Numbered from the stretch's first letter, positions 1-6,796 are shown. The stretch is 64,000 nucleotides of DNA from Glaciecola amylolytica (GCA_003856375.1 CP034120.1:2232001-2296000), one strand, 5' to 3'. Program-made: numbers and translations. Notes: generated from the sequence alone by a model not told the origin.

Positions 1-179
1 CTTTATTGTTTCCATATTCATGAATGTATGCTTTTGAAATCATGAGTTGTAAGTTTGGTTAAACTGACGACTGTGGTTCACGGCTTGTTGATTGTTACAA
101 CAGGTGAAGTAAATCGAAATTAGAGATCTAACGTTGCGTGGGCCTTGCGTTCAGTTTTTATTAGCGATCAATCCACGAA

Positions 180-623
180 TTAGTTTCCCTTGTGGTATTC
201 TAAAAAGTTATCAGCAACATCTCGGATCTCTTTCTGTATTTGCTGATCTTTACTGATAGAATTCAGTATTCCAATGAATTCTTTTTGTTTTTCATTTTTA
301 CTTCCATTTATTACCCGGTTCAATAACCAAACGGTGTGAACTGTCGGCTTTTGTTCCACAGACTGTTTTAAACAAGTTTCATATTCGTCTTGCCTGTCTT
401 TATAAAATTTCTCAATAAAATGTGTTAATGGTCCGGGTGTTCCAAATTCCACCAGTGGATTTTTTTCCATTAATTTAAGAATACTTTCAACTGCTTCAAA
501 TCCGACTTTCTCCTCTTCCATTCTATCTACAATATCATACTGTAACTGAATGAACTCTGCTTCTTCTGAATACCAGTCATTTTTTTCAATAAAGTCTTCT
601 ATTGGCTGTAAGTATTTTTCCAT
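180..623 (-). CDS. Unknown small acidic protein (147 aa)
   Basis: I do not recognise this protein. It has an ATG start, no signal peptide and no membrane segment, and it is rich in Glu, Lys and aromatic residues and looks all-helical. A soluble cytoplasmic protein of this size and composition in an accessory region could be an immunity-type protein, but no toxin gene lies beside it and I see no diagnostic motif. It is the last gene on the minus strand before the window edge. The next gene upstream, the 216-aa unknown, ends 110 bp away, so it probably has its own promoter. Base composition is AT-rich like its neighbours up to the tRNA at 6.3 kb. Confidence 0.6.
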   Translation of the reverse strand: MEKYLQPIEDFIEKNDWYSEEAEFIQLQYDIVDRMEEEKVGFEAVESILKLMEKNPLVEFGTPGPLTHFIEKFYKDRQDEYETCLKQSVEQKPTVHTVWLLNRVINGSKNEKQKEFIGILNSISKDQQIQKEIRDVADNFLEYHKGN

Positions 624-733
624 TGTTTTATTGAGATTTCTTGTATAAGTTCCAAAATGTTTTTGTTTATCATTGGCTTTTCTTCTCCTTAGTTTTGGAG
701 GGCTTCGACTTACAATTGCAATGGCTCTTTTTA

Positions 734-1384
734 TTACTGCTTGTCATAATATTCGTATGGTTCTTTTAAATGGTGTTTTTCCGTGATTTCATTTTTCCAG
801 GCAAAATAATCATCAGCAAATTCATTGAAATCACTTGGGATTCCTTTTGTCCAATACATATCTCCATGCACCAATAGCATTGCCCAATGATAATCTAATT
901 CATGTGTTAAAAACTCAACATCTTCCATTTTTCCTGGAATTTTTATCAGATGTGAATTATTTACATTTTCATTAGCTAGCTCATAATTTAGTCCGCCATA
1001 TTTTACCATTGTGTGTTTTATAATTTCACAAAACGAAAAATGATTAAATATTACACCCGTTTTATTATCTTCAAATTGCAACCCATCATTTAACGGTAAT
1101 ACTTTTTGTATGTCCCAAACCCTTATTTCAGGACGGCACCAGCCCGTGACAATGTCAAGTATGTCATGTGCTACATCTTCCTGAGTCTCATTGTTTGATA
1201 CTGTTAAAGCTATTTGTTCAACTATTTTTTGTGCAGCTTCTTGTTGTCCCCCTGAATTTTTATAATCGAATAGAATGTCGTGAATTTGTTTGTTAAAACT
1301 GTTTAGTTGTTCAATGGCTTGATAATAATAATTTCCCTTTTCAATTATCTTTTTTAAAATTTCATGAAGGTTCTCATCTGTCAT
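734..1384 (-). CDS. Unknown soluble protein (216 aa)
   Basis: Not recognised. The ATG start is clear. The N-terminal half is helical and the C-terminal half is rich in aromatic residues (HELDYHWAMLLVHGDMYWTK near residue 170). There is no signal peptide or transmembrane stretch. A histidine-containing segment (THELDYHW) superficially recalls a metal site, but no HExxH or other complete metal motif is present, so no enzyme call is made. It lies between the 147-aa unknown and a GNAT acetyltransferase, all on the minus strand. Just upstream of its start are two inverted repeats (1403-1438 and 1443-1466). Confidence 0.6.
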   Translation of the reverse strand: MTDENLHEILKKIIEKGNYYYQAIEQLNSFNKQIHDILFDYKNSGGQQEAAQKIVEQIALTVSNNETQEDVAHDILDIVTGWCRPEIRVWDIQKVLPLNDGLQFEDNKTGVIFNHFSFCEIIKHTMVKYGGLNYELANENVNNSHLIKIPGKMEDVEFLTHELDYHWAMLLVHGDMYWTKGIPSDFNEFADDYFAWKNEITEKHHLKEPYEYYDKQ

Positions 1385-1402
1385 TTTCTGTGATTCGATT
1401 TA

Positions 1403-1466
1403 GTTTTTGCGGGCGTTTTCTCATGTATGCGCAAAAACACCCCTAACGTGCCAAGCGTTACGTTAG
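1403..1466. repeat. Pair of inverted repeats between two accessory genes
   Basis: A 9-bp perfect inverted repeat (GTTTTTGCG at 1403-1411, CGCAAAAAC at 1430-1438) is followed directly by a 6-bp one (CTAACG at 1443-1448, CGTTAG at 1461-1466). They fill the gap between the GNAT stop and the next gene. They could be a terminator for the minus-strand GNAT gene or the remains of a recombination site. No T-run follows on the minus strand, which weakens the terminator reading. Confidence 0.45.
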
Positions 1467-1897
1467 CTCAGTTTTTTTCTCATCTTTAAATGTGGTATTC
1501 CATCTTCATCAAAATAGTCTCCAATTCCTTCGTAACCATTTTTGAGATAAAAGTTTACCGCTGAGTCGCGAGCGTGACAATACATTAATTTAGATTTCCG
1601 GTCTATGGCAAACGTTTCGCAGAAGGCCATCATTTCTGAACCAATATTCGTCCCCCTAAGAGTTTCTGTCACAACCACTCTTTGCATTTTCATTGCATCA
1701 CCTTCAGGTACGAGAACGGCCGTGGCTATAATCGTATCGTCTATAAAACCCGCTATTTGAAAATGATATTTCTCTTCTTCTAATTCCTGGTCAGTAAAGA
1801 AACTTCCAAGTGGTTCTCTGAGAATTTTTTCTCTAAGTTTCACCGCATTTGTCCATTCCGGACTTTTATGGGCAATCTCTTTAAATGTTGTTTTCAT
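1463..1897 (-). CDS. GNAT family N-acetyltransferase, ElaA-like (144 aa)
   Basis: A complete small GNAT acetyltransferase that should move an acetyl group from acetyl-CoA to an amine; the acceptor is unknown. The N-terminal segment LREKILREPLG (about 21-31) and the C-terminal HLKMRKKL are typical of the ElaA-like branch. The acetyl-CoA motif A is seen as QRVVVTETLRGTNIGSEMM (about 72-90), a slightly degenerate R/Q-x-x-G-x-G/A loop. YLKNGYEGIGD near residue 117 is the usual beta6-alpha4 end of the fold. It has an ATG start and is one of a run of unrelated single genes on the minus strand, which suggests accessory DNA gathered piecemeal rather than an operon. Confidence 0.85.
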   Translation of the reverse strand: MKTTFKEIAHKSPEWTNAVKLREKILREPLGSFFTDQELEEEKYHFQIAGFIDDTIIATAVLVPEGDAMKMQRVVVTETLRGTNIGSEMMAFCETFAIDRKSKLMYCHARDSAVNFYLKNGYEGIGDYFDEDGIPHLKMRKKLS

Positions 1898-2011
1898 AAA
1901 TTGTAGCCAGCTTAATTATTGATTAAATTAAACATATTTTTATTCCGATTAACGCACATTTATACTTAGTTCTCAGAATTTGGGATCGATGAAGTGTGAA
2001 CAGGGAAATTT

Positions 2012-2066
2012 CAAACTTTTTGATAGAAGATTTAGAGCGGATGTTACAACTTGAAACCATTAATTA
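2012..2066 (+). repeat. Dispersed ~50-bp repeat, copy A (DLER-type)
   Basis: The first of three related stretches (others at 3387-3443 and 4021-4076). All share GATTTRGAGCGG followed by a TTACAACTTGAAA-like block. On the plus strand each can be read as ...DLER-hydrophobic-LQLE... just before a stop codon, although every real gene around is on the minus strand. It is best read as the remnant 3' end of a repeatedly inserted or duplicated element. Confidence 0.55.
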
Positions 2067-2501
2067 ATGTAAAGTTTCAATACGAGGCCATTTCCAGGCA
2101 TAACGGATAATCAGGCAAAGCAGAACGACTTCTACAACAGCACCAATCACCATATGTATCCAGGCCTCTCCCACCAGATTAAACAAGGTATAAGGAATAT
2201 AAACCGCGGCAATAATAATATTAGTCGGGCGATTTACTTTAGCCGGCAGAGCAACGGAAAGAAAAATCATCAGTACCGGAATTGTCATTGAGGCGAGTGC
2301 TGTCACAAGAAATGCTTGCGTAATATCAAATACAAACACCTTACCTGCTAACATATTTTCCAGTGAACCAGGCATGTATAAGTGGAAATAATCTACATAG
2401 ATGTAGAGAAACATAAAACTCGCCCACAGCGTAGCAAGCTTCAGCTTCAAACTGACTTTGATGTCTTCCAATGAGTTTTGTTGTGTTTTTTGTGTATTCA
2501 T
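2064..2501 (-). CDS. DUF6326 family four-helix membrane protein (145 aa)
   Basis: A small inner-membrane protein with four predicted transmembrane helices at about residues 23-43, 60-82, 88-108 and 112-135. The short soluble N-terminus carries a Gln/Asn/Thr-rich leader and the C-terminus is WKWPRIE. The motif YVDYFHLYMPG after the first helix fits the DUF6326 family as I remember it; no biochemical function is established. The start is ATG. The minus-strand gene upstream is a Crp-type regulator, and a 38-bp tandem repeat lies between them, so co-transcription is possible but not shown. Confidence 0.7.
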   Translation of the reverse strand: MNTQKTQQNSLEDIKVSLKLKLATLWASFMFLYIYVDYFHLYMPGSLENMLAGKVFVFDITQAFLVTALASMTIPVLMIFLSVALPAKVNRPTNIIIAAVYIPYTLFNLVGEAWIHMVIGAVVEVVLLCLIIRYAWKWPRIETLH

Positions 2502-2597
2502 ATTTTAACAGATAAGTAAACGATACTCCAAAGATAAATTGGCCCTGAGCCTGAAATCGTTCACTTAAGTTAAGAAATGAAATTACTCCCTTACTTC

Positions 2598-2705
2598 CAC
2601 TAACGTTCTGTTCTTCAGAAGCAGTGCTTGTCCCTGCGCTAACGCTTGGTCTTCAGGAGCGGTGCTTGTCCCTGCGCTAACGCTTGGTCTTCAGGAGCGG
2701 TGCTC
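2598..2705. repeat. 38-bp tandem repeat, about 2.8 copies
   Basis: Two nearly identical 38-bp units (from 2636, beginning GCGCTAACGCTTGG and ending GTGCTTGTCCCT) are preceded by one degenerate unit starting near 2598 with a 1-nt insertion. The partial last unit runs into the Crp-type gene and supplies its last codons (Glu-His-Arg-Ser) and stop codon. Each unit contains the near-palindrome GCGCTAACGC. The layout suggests stepwise duplication of the gene's 3' end. Confidence 0.8.
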
Positions 2706-3278
2706 CTTCTTCTCCAAAATTCTTGATCGGAGTCTGCTCAATGATTGAGGTTTAATACCCAAATAACTTGCTAATTGATGTTGTGGAACACGCTGAATAA
2801 GGTCCGGCCTTTTTTGCAGTAAGTTCAGGTATCGTTGTTCAGGAGAAGAAGTTTTAAATTCATCAAAGTCTATTCGCTGTTTCGCTAAAAGTTCTTCGGA
2901 TAATATTCTGCAGAGCGTTTCAAACTTTGGAAATTTACCGTTTATTTCTACTTCCATATCAGAATTTGAAACAGTCAGTATCGTGTCTTCTATACAACTT
3001 ATGTAATATTCGGATGGCGTTTTGCTTATTACACAAGGAGGTGCCAAAGCATCCATTTCTGTGTAGAAAGCAGTCGTTTTTTCTTCACCATCCAAAAGAT
3101 AATAAGTGCGAATACAACCTTTTAGAACAAAGTAGCTTTCTTTCGATTTTTGTCCTGCCTGGAGCAAAGTCGTTCCTTTCTTAACCGAGCGAAATATGTC
3201 CAAAGAAACGATTGCGTTCTTCTCATCTTCTGTCAGAGAAACGTATTTTGATATAAAATCAAATAGTATATTCTTCAT
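2691..3278 (-). CDS. Crp/Fnr family transcriptional regulator (195 aa)
   Basis: A cyclic-nucleotide-binding-fold regulator of the short Bacteroidetes type. Residues about 10-115 form the effector domain (LLQAGQKSKESYFVLKGCIR is the usual beta-roll), and residues about 145-190 form a winged helix-turn-helix with the recognition segment HQLASYLGIKPQSLSRLRSR. Such proteins bind palindromic DNA near promoters; the ligand here is unknown and no FNR-type cysteine cluster is present. The start is ATG. The last few codons lie inside a copy of a 38-bp tandem repeat, so the native C-terminus may have been altered. The neighbouring DUF6326 gene is a plausible target. Confidence 0.88.
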   Translation of the reverse strand: MKNILFDFISKYVSLTEDEKNAIVSLDIFRSVKKGTTLLQAGQKSKESYFVLKGCIRTYYLLDGEEKTTAFYTEMDALAPPCVISKTPSEYYISCIEDTILTVSNSDMEVEINGKFPKFETLCRILSEELLAKQRIDFDEFKTSSPEQRYLNLLQKRPDLIQRVPQHQLASYLGIKPQSLSRLRSRILEKKEHRS

Positions 3279-3353
3279 TGTTTTGTAGTGCTCACTGGTA
3301 TATTGACGAATATACCCCGTTTAGATGATTTGTAAAAATTTACTCGTAGACAA

Positions 3354-3384
3354 AATGAGAAGCAGAATGAAAATGAAGAAAAAA
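3354..3384 (+). repeat. Copy of the sequence flanking the tRNA-Arg terminator
   Basis: This 31-bp stretch (AATGAGAAGCAGAATGAAAA and onwards) matches 6212-6242, just beyond the tRNA-Arg terminator, at about 28 of 31 positions. The copy is followed at once by copy B of the dispersed DLER-type repeat. It indicates that DNA from beside the tRNA has been duplicated about 2.8 kb away. Confidence 0.6.
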
Positions 3385-3386
3385 AT

Positions 3387-3443
3387 CAAGCTTTTTGATG
3401 AAGGATTTGGAGCGGATTCTTCAACTTGAAACGATTGAAGAAT
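3387..3443 (+). repeat. Dispersed ~50-bp repeat, copy B (DLER-type)
   Basis: The second copy of the element seen at 2012 and 4021. On the plus strand it can be read as MKDLERILQLETIEEF, with a stop shortly after. A 14-bp sequence TATTGACGAATATA occurs upstream at 3301-3314 and again at 3972-3985 ahead of copy C, so copies B and C share a longer, interrupted layout. Confidence 0.6.
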
Positions 3444-3514
3444 TTCAGATTCCAATGAAATAAGACGTCTGTGGGAGATTCTACGTTGAGTGAATATTAG
3501 CCCTTCTCTACCTG

Positions 3515-3913
3515 CTAATTTTCAACACTTTTTAATTTGATGATGATTATTTCTTCTTCAAAAGTTACCGATGATAAATTGGTTCCAAAAACTTCTCTGT
3601 TCATTTTTAGAAATGCCGCATTCATCGAATCATCCATACAATGTTCATACTCCAAACTAATGAAATCAAACTTCCAGTTTTTCTTCTTTAGCTTTTCCAT
3701 TAAAACAGCATACGACTTCGAATTTTTTTCGTAATTCTGAAAAAAATCACAATACACACCTGTTAACTCAATGAAACTATCGTGATTGTATAGTCTAATT
3801 GGTTCATTGTTGTATAAATTAACGGTTATATTTTCCGGCATATCGCTTTTTTCTTTTTGTACGCAAGAAGAGAAAAAACAAAGTGATAGTATTATTCCTA
3901 AAATTAATTTCAT
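3515..3913 (-). CDS. Hypothetical lipoprotein (132 aa)
   Basis: The N-terminus has a lysine, a hydrophobic core and the lipobox FFSSC with Cys-17, so the mature protein should be lipid-anchored in the envelope. The remaining 115 residues show no family motif I recognise. They contain many Asn, Lys and Glu residues and one further cysteine near residue 54. The start is ATG. The gene stands alone between repeat copies B and C, as if it were a single insert in accessory DNA. Confidence 0.7.
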   Translation of the reverse strand: MKLILGIILSLCFFSSCVQKEKSDMPENITVNLYNNEPIRLYNHDSFIELTGVYCDFFQNYEKNSKSYAVLMEKLKKKNWKFDFISLEYEHCMDDSMNAAFLKMNREVFGTNLSSVTFEEEIIIIKLKSVEN

Positions 3914-3996
3914 TTCTTAATTATTATCCGCGTCAAAGAGCTCCCATATTGGATTTACTTCTTAAATTATGTATTGACGAATATAGGAAGTTTTTC

Positions 3997-4013
3997 GTGA
4001 CCTCATTAGGATT
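3997..4013 (+). repeat. 17-bp copy of the tRNA-Arg 3' end (att-like)
   Basis: The sequence GTGACCTCATTAGGATT matches 6278-6294, which is the acceptor and T-arm 3' end of tRNA-Arg, at 16 of 17 positions and in the same orientation. Duplication of a tRNA 3' end is the usual scar left by a tyrosine integrase. The two copies bracket 4014-6277, which holds the DAC-like gene and its small partner. No integrase gene is present between them. Confidence 0.65.
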
Positions 4014-4020
4014 ACAGATC

Positions 4021-4076
4021 CTCTCGTTTTTGTGGAAGGATTTAGAGCGGGTTTTACAATTAGAAATATTAGAATC
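4021..4076 (+). repeat. Dispersed ~50-bp repeat, copy C (DLER-type)
   Basis: The third copy, directly after the tRNA-end copy. The plus strand reads SFLWKDLERVLQLEILESKLQ with the stop at the end (split here: SFLWKDLERVLQLE, then ILESKLQ). It is the most diverged of the three but keeps GGATTTAGAGCGG. Confidence 0.55.
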
Positions 4077-4126
4077 AAAATTGCAATAAAACAGCTATTC
4101 TTCTGAATCTACAGAAAGTATCTGAA

Positions 4127-4552
4127 TTATCGATTAGCTACTAGTTTACGGACCGTATTAATACTTTTAATTAAGCCGACAGCTGCCTTTCCTGTTTCTA
4201 GTTGGAAATCAATCTGATATCCATATAAATCAACAATTCTAAAAGTCGATAATTCTGGCTTGTCCATTTGTCCTTTGAATAATCCATACAATACATCATC
4301 AATATTTTCAAACTCCACTTTAACAACTGTATTCGAAGTTTTCTCTAGAATTTGACGCGTAGTAATAAGAGTGTGTCTAGATTCACTTTGAACTTGGAAT
4401 ACTGGTAATTCATCTTCATCCAATTCAAACATCAGTTTCCATTCATCAAATGGCTCTTGAACAATTCTTGAATACTTCCAAGTTTCAATATCCATTGCAG
4501 ATCGATTAATCGCTTTAATAACAATATTTCTTATAGATTCTGGGCTTTTCAA
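4127..4552 (-). CDS. Unknown protein downstream of the DAC-like gene (141 aa)
   Basis: A soluble protein of unknown function, 42 bp downstream of the DAC-like gene on the same strand and probably in one transcript with it. It has no signal peptide or membrane helix and is mixed alpha/beta with many acidic residues. The N-terminal segment EPFDEWKLMFELDEDELPVF is followed by a C-terminal hydrophobic strand-helix. The longest reading frame opens with TTG; the first ATG would be at Met-19, so the start is uncertain. Because it is linked to a nucleotide-signalling-like protein inside a tRNA-bounded segment, it could be a partner or an effector, but that is inference only. Confidence 0.6.
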   Translation of the reverse strand: MKSPESIRNIVIKAINRSAMDIETWKYSRIVQEPFDEWKLMFELDEDELPVFQVQSESRHTLITTRQILEKTSNTVVKVEFENIDDVLYGLFKGQMDKPELSTFRIVDLYGYQIDFQLETGKAAVGLIKSINTVRKLVANR

Positions 4553-4594
4553 ATTTGATTTCGAATTTAGTTCAAGTAAAAATAGGCTCGCTTT

Positions 4595-5998
4595 TTAATA
4601 AACCACTTTATTTTTTTTATTAAAAATTTTAATTGTTCCGTCTTGCGAAATTTTAATTGCAACGCCATTTAATCCTAGAGCGCTAGCTGCACTTTCTCCC
4701 GTTCCTTTCATTCCTTCAATTTTTATTTTATTTAAATCCGCGATAACACCAATGAATCTTATCTTTCCATTTTTATCTATGATTGTTGCTCCGTCACTAG
4801 AAAGACACCTAAATATGTGATTTATAAAATTCTTATCTTTTATGTTTACGTCACCATCTATGAAAATATTTTTTGTTTTTACTTGAATATAATTATCAAT
4901 TTCTTCCATGTTCTCTGGTATCCAAATAATAGACGAAATTTGCTTCTTTGAACAATTCAAAATATAAAACAATAAAGAGTTAATCAATTCTTCTTCGCTA
5001 CTAATTACTGATTTTAAAAACTCAATAATTTGATTATAATTTCTAAACTTCCATTGATTCTCAAAAAAAAGAAACTCATAGCCAGACGAAGTATTTATCG
5101 ATAAAAGTTTCTCATTTTCTATTTTAAACAATGAATCCCCACCTTTTAAAGTAAAAGATAAAGTATGATTGTCAATATAATTTTCATTATAAACTAAATT
5201 ATCTACAACAATATATCGGGAAATATCAAGATTTTTTGTAGCTAAGAAAAATGATTTTTTTCCGTCAGCGAGGTACCAAATTCTTTTTTCTACTCTATTA
5301 GTATTCCTGAGTCTTATCATTTGGGTTAAATCATAAGAATATACAGATCTTTCATTATTTTTTTGAAAATCATGAATCGATTTTGAGATAAGAACACCTG
5401 TAGAAAAATAGTTGCCTTCAAATGAAGTTGTTCTGAGTTTTAAAAAATATTCAATTAAATGTCTTACATAGCGGTAATTGAAGTATCCTCTTGATAAATA
5501 GTTAGTAATTGTATGTTTTATTAATTCATCCCCAAATGCCAAAATCCCATTTTGAAATCTATTGAAAAACTCTTCGGATAATGTACCACTAAGTGCTCCT
5601 TCAAATACATTTAATAATTTGGTGTTCTTCGAAATTCCATAAGCAGACATAATTATTCCATAAGATGAAATTAACTGCCTTTGTTCTTGAACTCTTCCTA
5701 ATATTAAAACTTTATTCTCGTCAATTGGATAAAATCCCCTTCTAGGATTATCAAATATGTTTAAGTCAAATTGTTTAATCAATTGTGTCGAAGGATGCGG
5801 TAGAAAATCAACTTCACATTTAAAAAAATCGGATATGGTTTCTTTTAGTGTAAAAAGAATTCCTAAATCAATGAATTCTTTGTAAATGGGAAATTTTCCA
5901 AAATCTTTGTACATAACTCTTGCTAAATATAATAGTTGACTATTAATCTGTAATATGAAACTCTGTCTAAATAAATTGAAATTCAAGCTGAATGTCAA
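4595..5998 (-). CDS. Protein with a DisA/DAC-like C-terminal domain lacking the RHR motif (467 aa)
   Basis: About 370 residues of unrecognised sequence are followed by a region resembling the diadenylate cyclase (DisA_N/DAC) fold. DGATIIDKNGKIRFIGVIAD starts at residue 402, and GTGESAASALGLNGVAIKIS starts at residue 432, followed by DGTIKIF. In DisA and CdaA the equivalents are DGA and, about 30 residues later, GTRHRAA followed by a beta-strand. Here DGA and the first GT are kept, but RHR has become GES. Because RHR contacts ATP phosphates, the domain is more likely a nucleotide sensor or a changed enzyme than a normal c-di-AMP synthase. This agrees with the predicted sensor families of DAC-like domains proposed in conflict systems (DACNV and relatives). 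There are no membrane helices. The frame opens with TTG at 5998; an ATG at 5914 is an alternative start. The gene is strikingly AT-rich. Confidence 0.65.
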   Translation of the reverse strand: MTFSLNFNLFRQSFILQINSQLLYLARVMYKDFGKFPIYKEFIDLGILFTLKETISDFFKCEVDFLPHPSTQLIKQFDLNIFDNPRRGFYPIDENKVLILGRVQEQRQLISSYGIIMSAYGISKNTKLLNVFEGALSGTLSEEFFNRFQNGILAFGDELIKHTITNYLSRGYFNYRYVRHLIEYFLKLRTTSFEGNYFSTGVLISKSIHDFQKNNERSVYSYDLTQMIRLRNTNRVEKRIWYLADGKKSFFLATKNLDISRYIVVDNLVYNENYIDNHTLSFTLKGGDSLFKIENEKLLSINTSSGYEFLFFENQWKFRNYNQIIEFLKSVISSEEELINSLLFYILNCSKKQISSIIWIPENMEEIDNYIQVKTKNIFIDGDVNIKDKNFINHIFRCLSSDGATIIDKNGKIRFIGVIADLNKIKIEGMKGTGESAASALGLNGVAIKISQDGTIKIFNKKNKVVY

Positions 5999-6236
5999 GA
6001 ATTGAATTTGCGAATAGTTTTTGTTACTCTATTGAATCAATGATAAAAAATAATTCTTGAAAACTGACGAAGTACTGCAAATTTGTCAAATTATCGATAG
6101 CAATCTCTAAACGAAAGAAACCGAATTCTAGTTTCGAAAAAGGATCATTCCTCCCTCTCATTCTCAATTCTCACTCTGAAAAAGAAAAGCATCGAAGACA
6201 GATTTGGGCAGAATGAGAAACAGAATGAAAATGAGG

Positions 6237-6274
6237 AAAAAGAAAAGCATCACTTTCGCAATGCTTTTCTTTTT
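6237..6274 (-). terminator. Intrinsic terminator of tRNA-Arg
   Basis: A 14-bp perfect stem (AAAAAGAAAAGCAT at 6237-6250 and ATGCTTTTCTTTTT at 6261-6274) has a 10-nt loop. On the minus strand it begins 4 nt after the tRNA and its distal arm ends in a T-run. The stem motif AAAAAGAAAAGCATC occurs once more at about 6179-6193 without its partner, as if the flank had been duplicated. Confidence 0.8.
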
Positions 6275-6278
6275 GTTG

Positions 6279-6352
6279 TGACCTCGTTAGGATTCAAACC
6301 TAAAACCTCCACAGCCGTAATGTGGTGCTCTATTCAGTTGAGCTACGAAGCC
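6279..6352 (-). tRNA. tRNA-Arg (anticodon ACG)
   Basis: The minus strand folds as a standard cloverleaf of 74 nt. The acceptor GGCTTCG pairs with CGAGGTC (two G-U pairs), the D-arm is GCTC/GAGC, the anticodon stem CCACA/TGTGG holds loop TTACGGC giving anticodon ACG (read as ICG), and the T-stem TTAGG/CCTAA holds loop TTTGAAT. The discriminator is A73 and CCA is not encoded. A consensus promoter lies upstream at 6386-6415 and a terminator directly downstream. Its 3' end is the apparent integration point of the 4.0-6.3 kb segment. Confidence 0.95.
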
Positions 6353-6385
6353 TTTTTGCTTTCAATCAATGACTGATTGCGGGTG

Positions 6386-6415
6386 CAAAGATACGTGCTT
6401 TTTTTAGTTTTGCAA
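6386..6415 (-). promoter_or_regulatory. Promoter of tRNA-Arg
   Basis: On the minus strand there is TTG (6413-6415), a 19-bp spacer, then TATCTTTG (6386-6393), an exact match to the Bacteroidetes -7 box TAnnTTTG. The box lies 33 nt upstream of the mature tRNA 5' end. Confidence 0.85.
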
Positions 6416-6473
6416 GCAATTTCTTTGCTTTTTTTTGAGTTCTTCAAAAAGAATTCAATGCTTTTATCCGAAT

Positions 6474-6743
6474 TTACTGAATTTCAGCAGTAATACCTCT
6501 TTCCAATAATGCCGTACACATGGGCTCCAATTTCTCGTAGTCGCCTCTTTTCACCTGACATTTTCCATTGAAATGAACAATGTAGGTGCATTGAACGGCT
6601 TGTTCAACTTCGTGTTTGCATACTTTGATCAATGACTCGATCACATGATCGAACGTATTGAACTCATCATTGAATACAACTAAATCCTTCTGGTCTGTCA
6701 AAAGTTCTAATACTTCGGTTTCGTTCTGTTCAAGTGTTTGCAT
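6474..6743 (-). CDS. clpS: ATP-dependent Clp protease adaptor ClpS (89 aa)
   Basis: ClpS binds N-degron substrates (destabilising N-terminal residues) and hands them to the ClpA or ClpC unfoldase in the cytoplasm. The core is plain: LVVFNDEFNTFDHVIESLIK (about 21-40), where the Asn-Asp and Thr residues match the N-end-rule pocket, then CKHEVEQAVQCTYIVHFNGK (about 43-62), then the C-terminal strand. Length is normal for Bacteroidetes ClpS. It lies downstream of the 2151-aa gene with 53 bp between, but it has its own consensus promoter inside that gap and the end of the preceding gene. In flavobacteria clpS usually follows prmA directly; here three genes are inserted between them. Confidence 0.92.
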   Translation of the reverse strand: MQTLEQNETEVLELLTDQKDLVVFNDEFNTFDHVIESLIKVCKHEVEQAVQCTYIVHFNGKCQVKRGDYEKLEPMCTALLERGITAEIQ

Positions 6744-6760
6744 CTGTTCTAATTGTTTTA

Positions 6761-6790
6761 CAAAGTTACGACTTTTTGGTCCCGATACAA
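6761..6790 (-). promoter_or_regulatory. Promoter of clpS
   Basis: On the minus strand TTG (6788-6790) is followed by a 19-bp spacer and TAACTTTG (6761-6768), an exact TAnnTTTG. The -7 box lies 17 nt before the clpS ATG. This allows clpS to be expressed apart from the giant gene upstream. Confidence 0.8.
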
Positions 6791-6796
6791 TCGGAA

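Noticed and set aside
131-160. Possible integron attC site beyond the first gene
   Set aside because: ATCTAAC fits one half of an attC core, but no matching GTTRRRY partner lies at a suitable distance.
734-1384. Metalloprotease from THELDYHW
   Set aside because: The spacing does not give HExxH and no further metal ligands can be named.
2691-3278. An FNR-type oxygen sensor
   Set aside because: The protein has the Crp/Fnr fold but no N-terminal cysteine cluster, unlike the regulator at 58848-59543.
3883-4089. 68-aa plus-strand ORF overlapping the lipoprotein gene start
   Set aside because: It is made up of the antisense end of the lipoprotein gene, the tRNA-end copy and repeat copy C; only the last part has coding-like character and this is explained by the repeat family.
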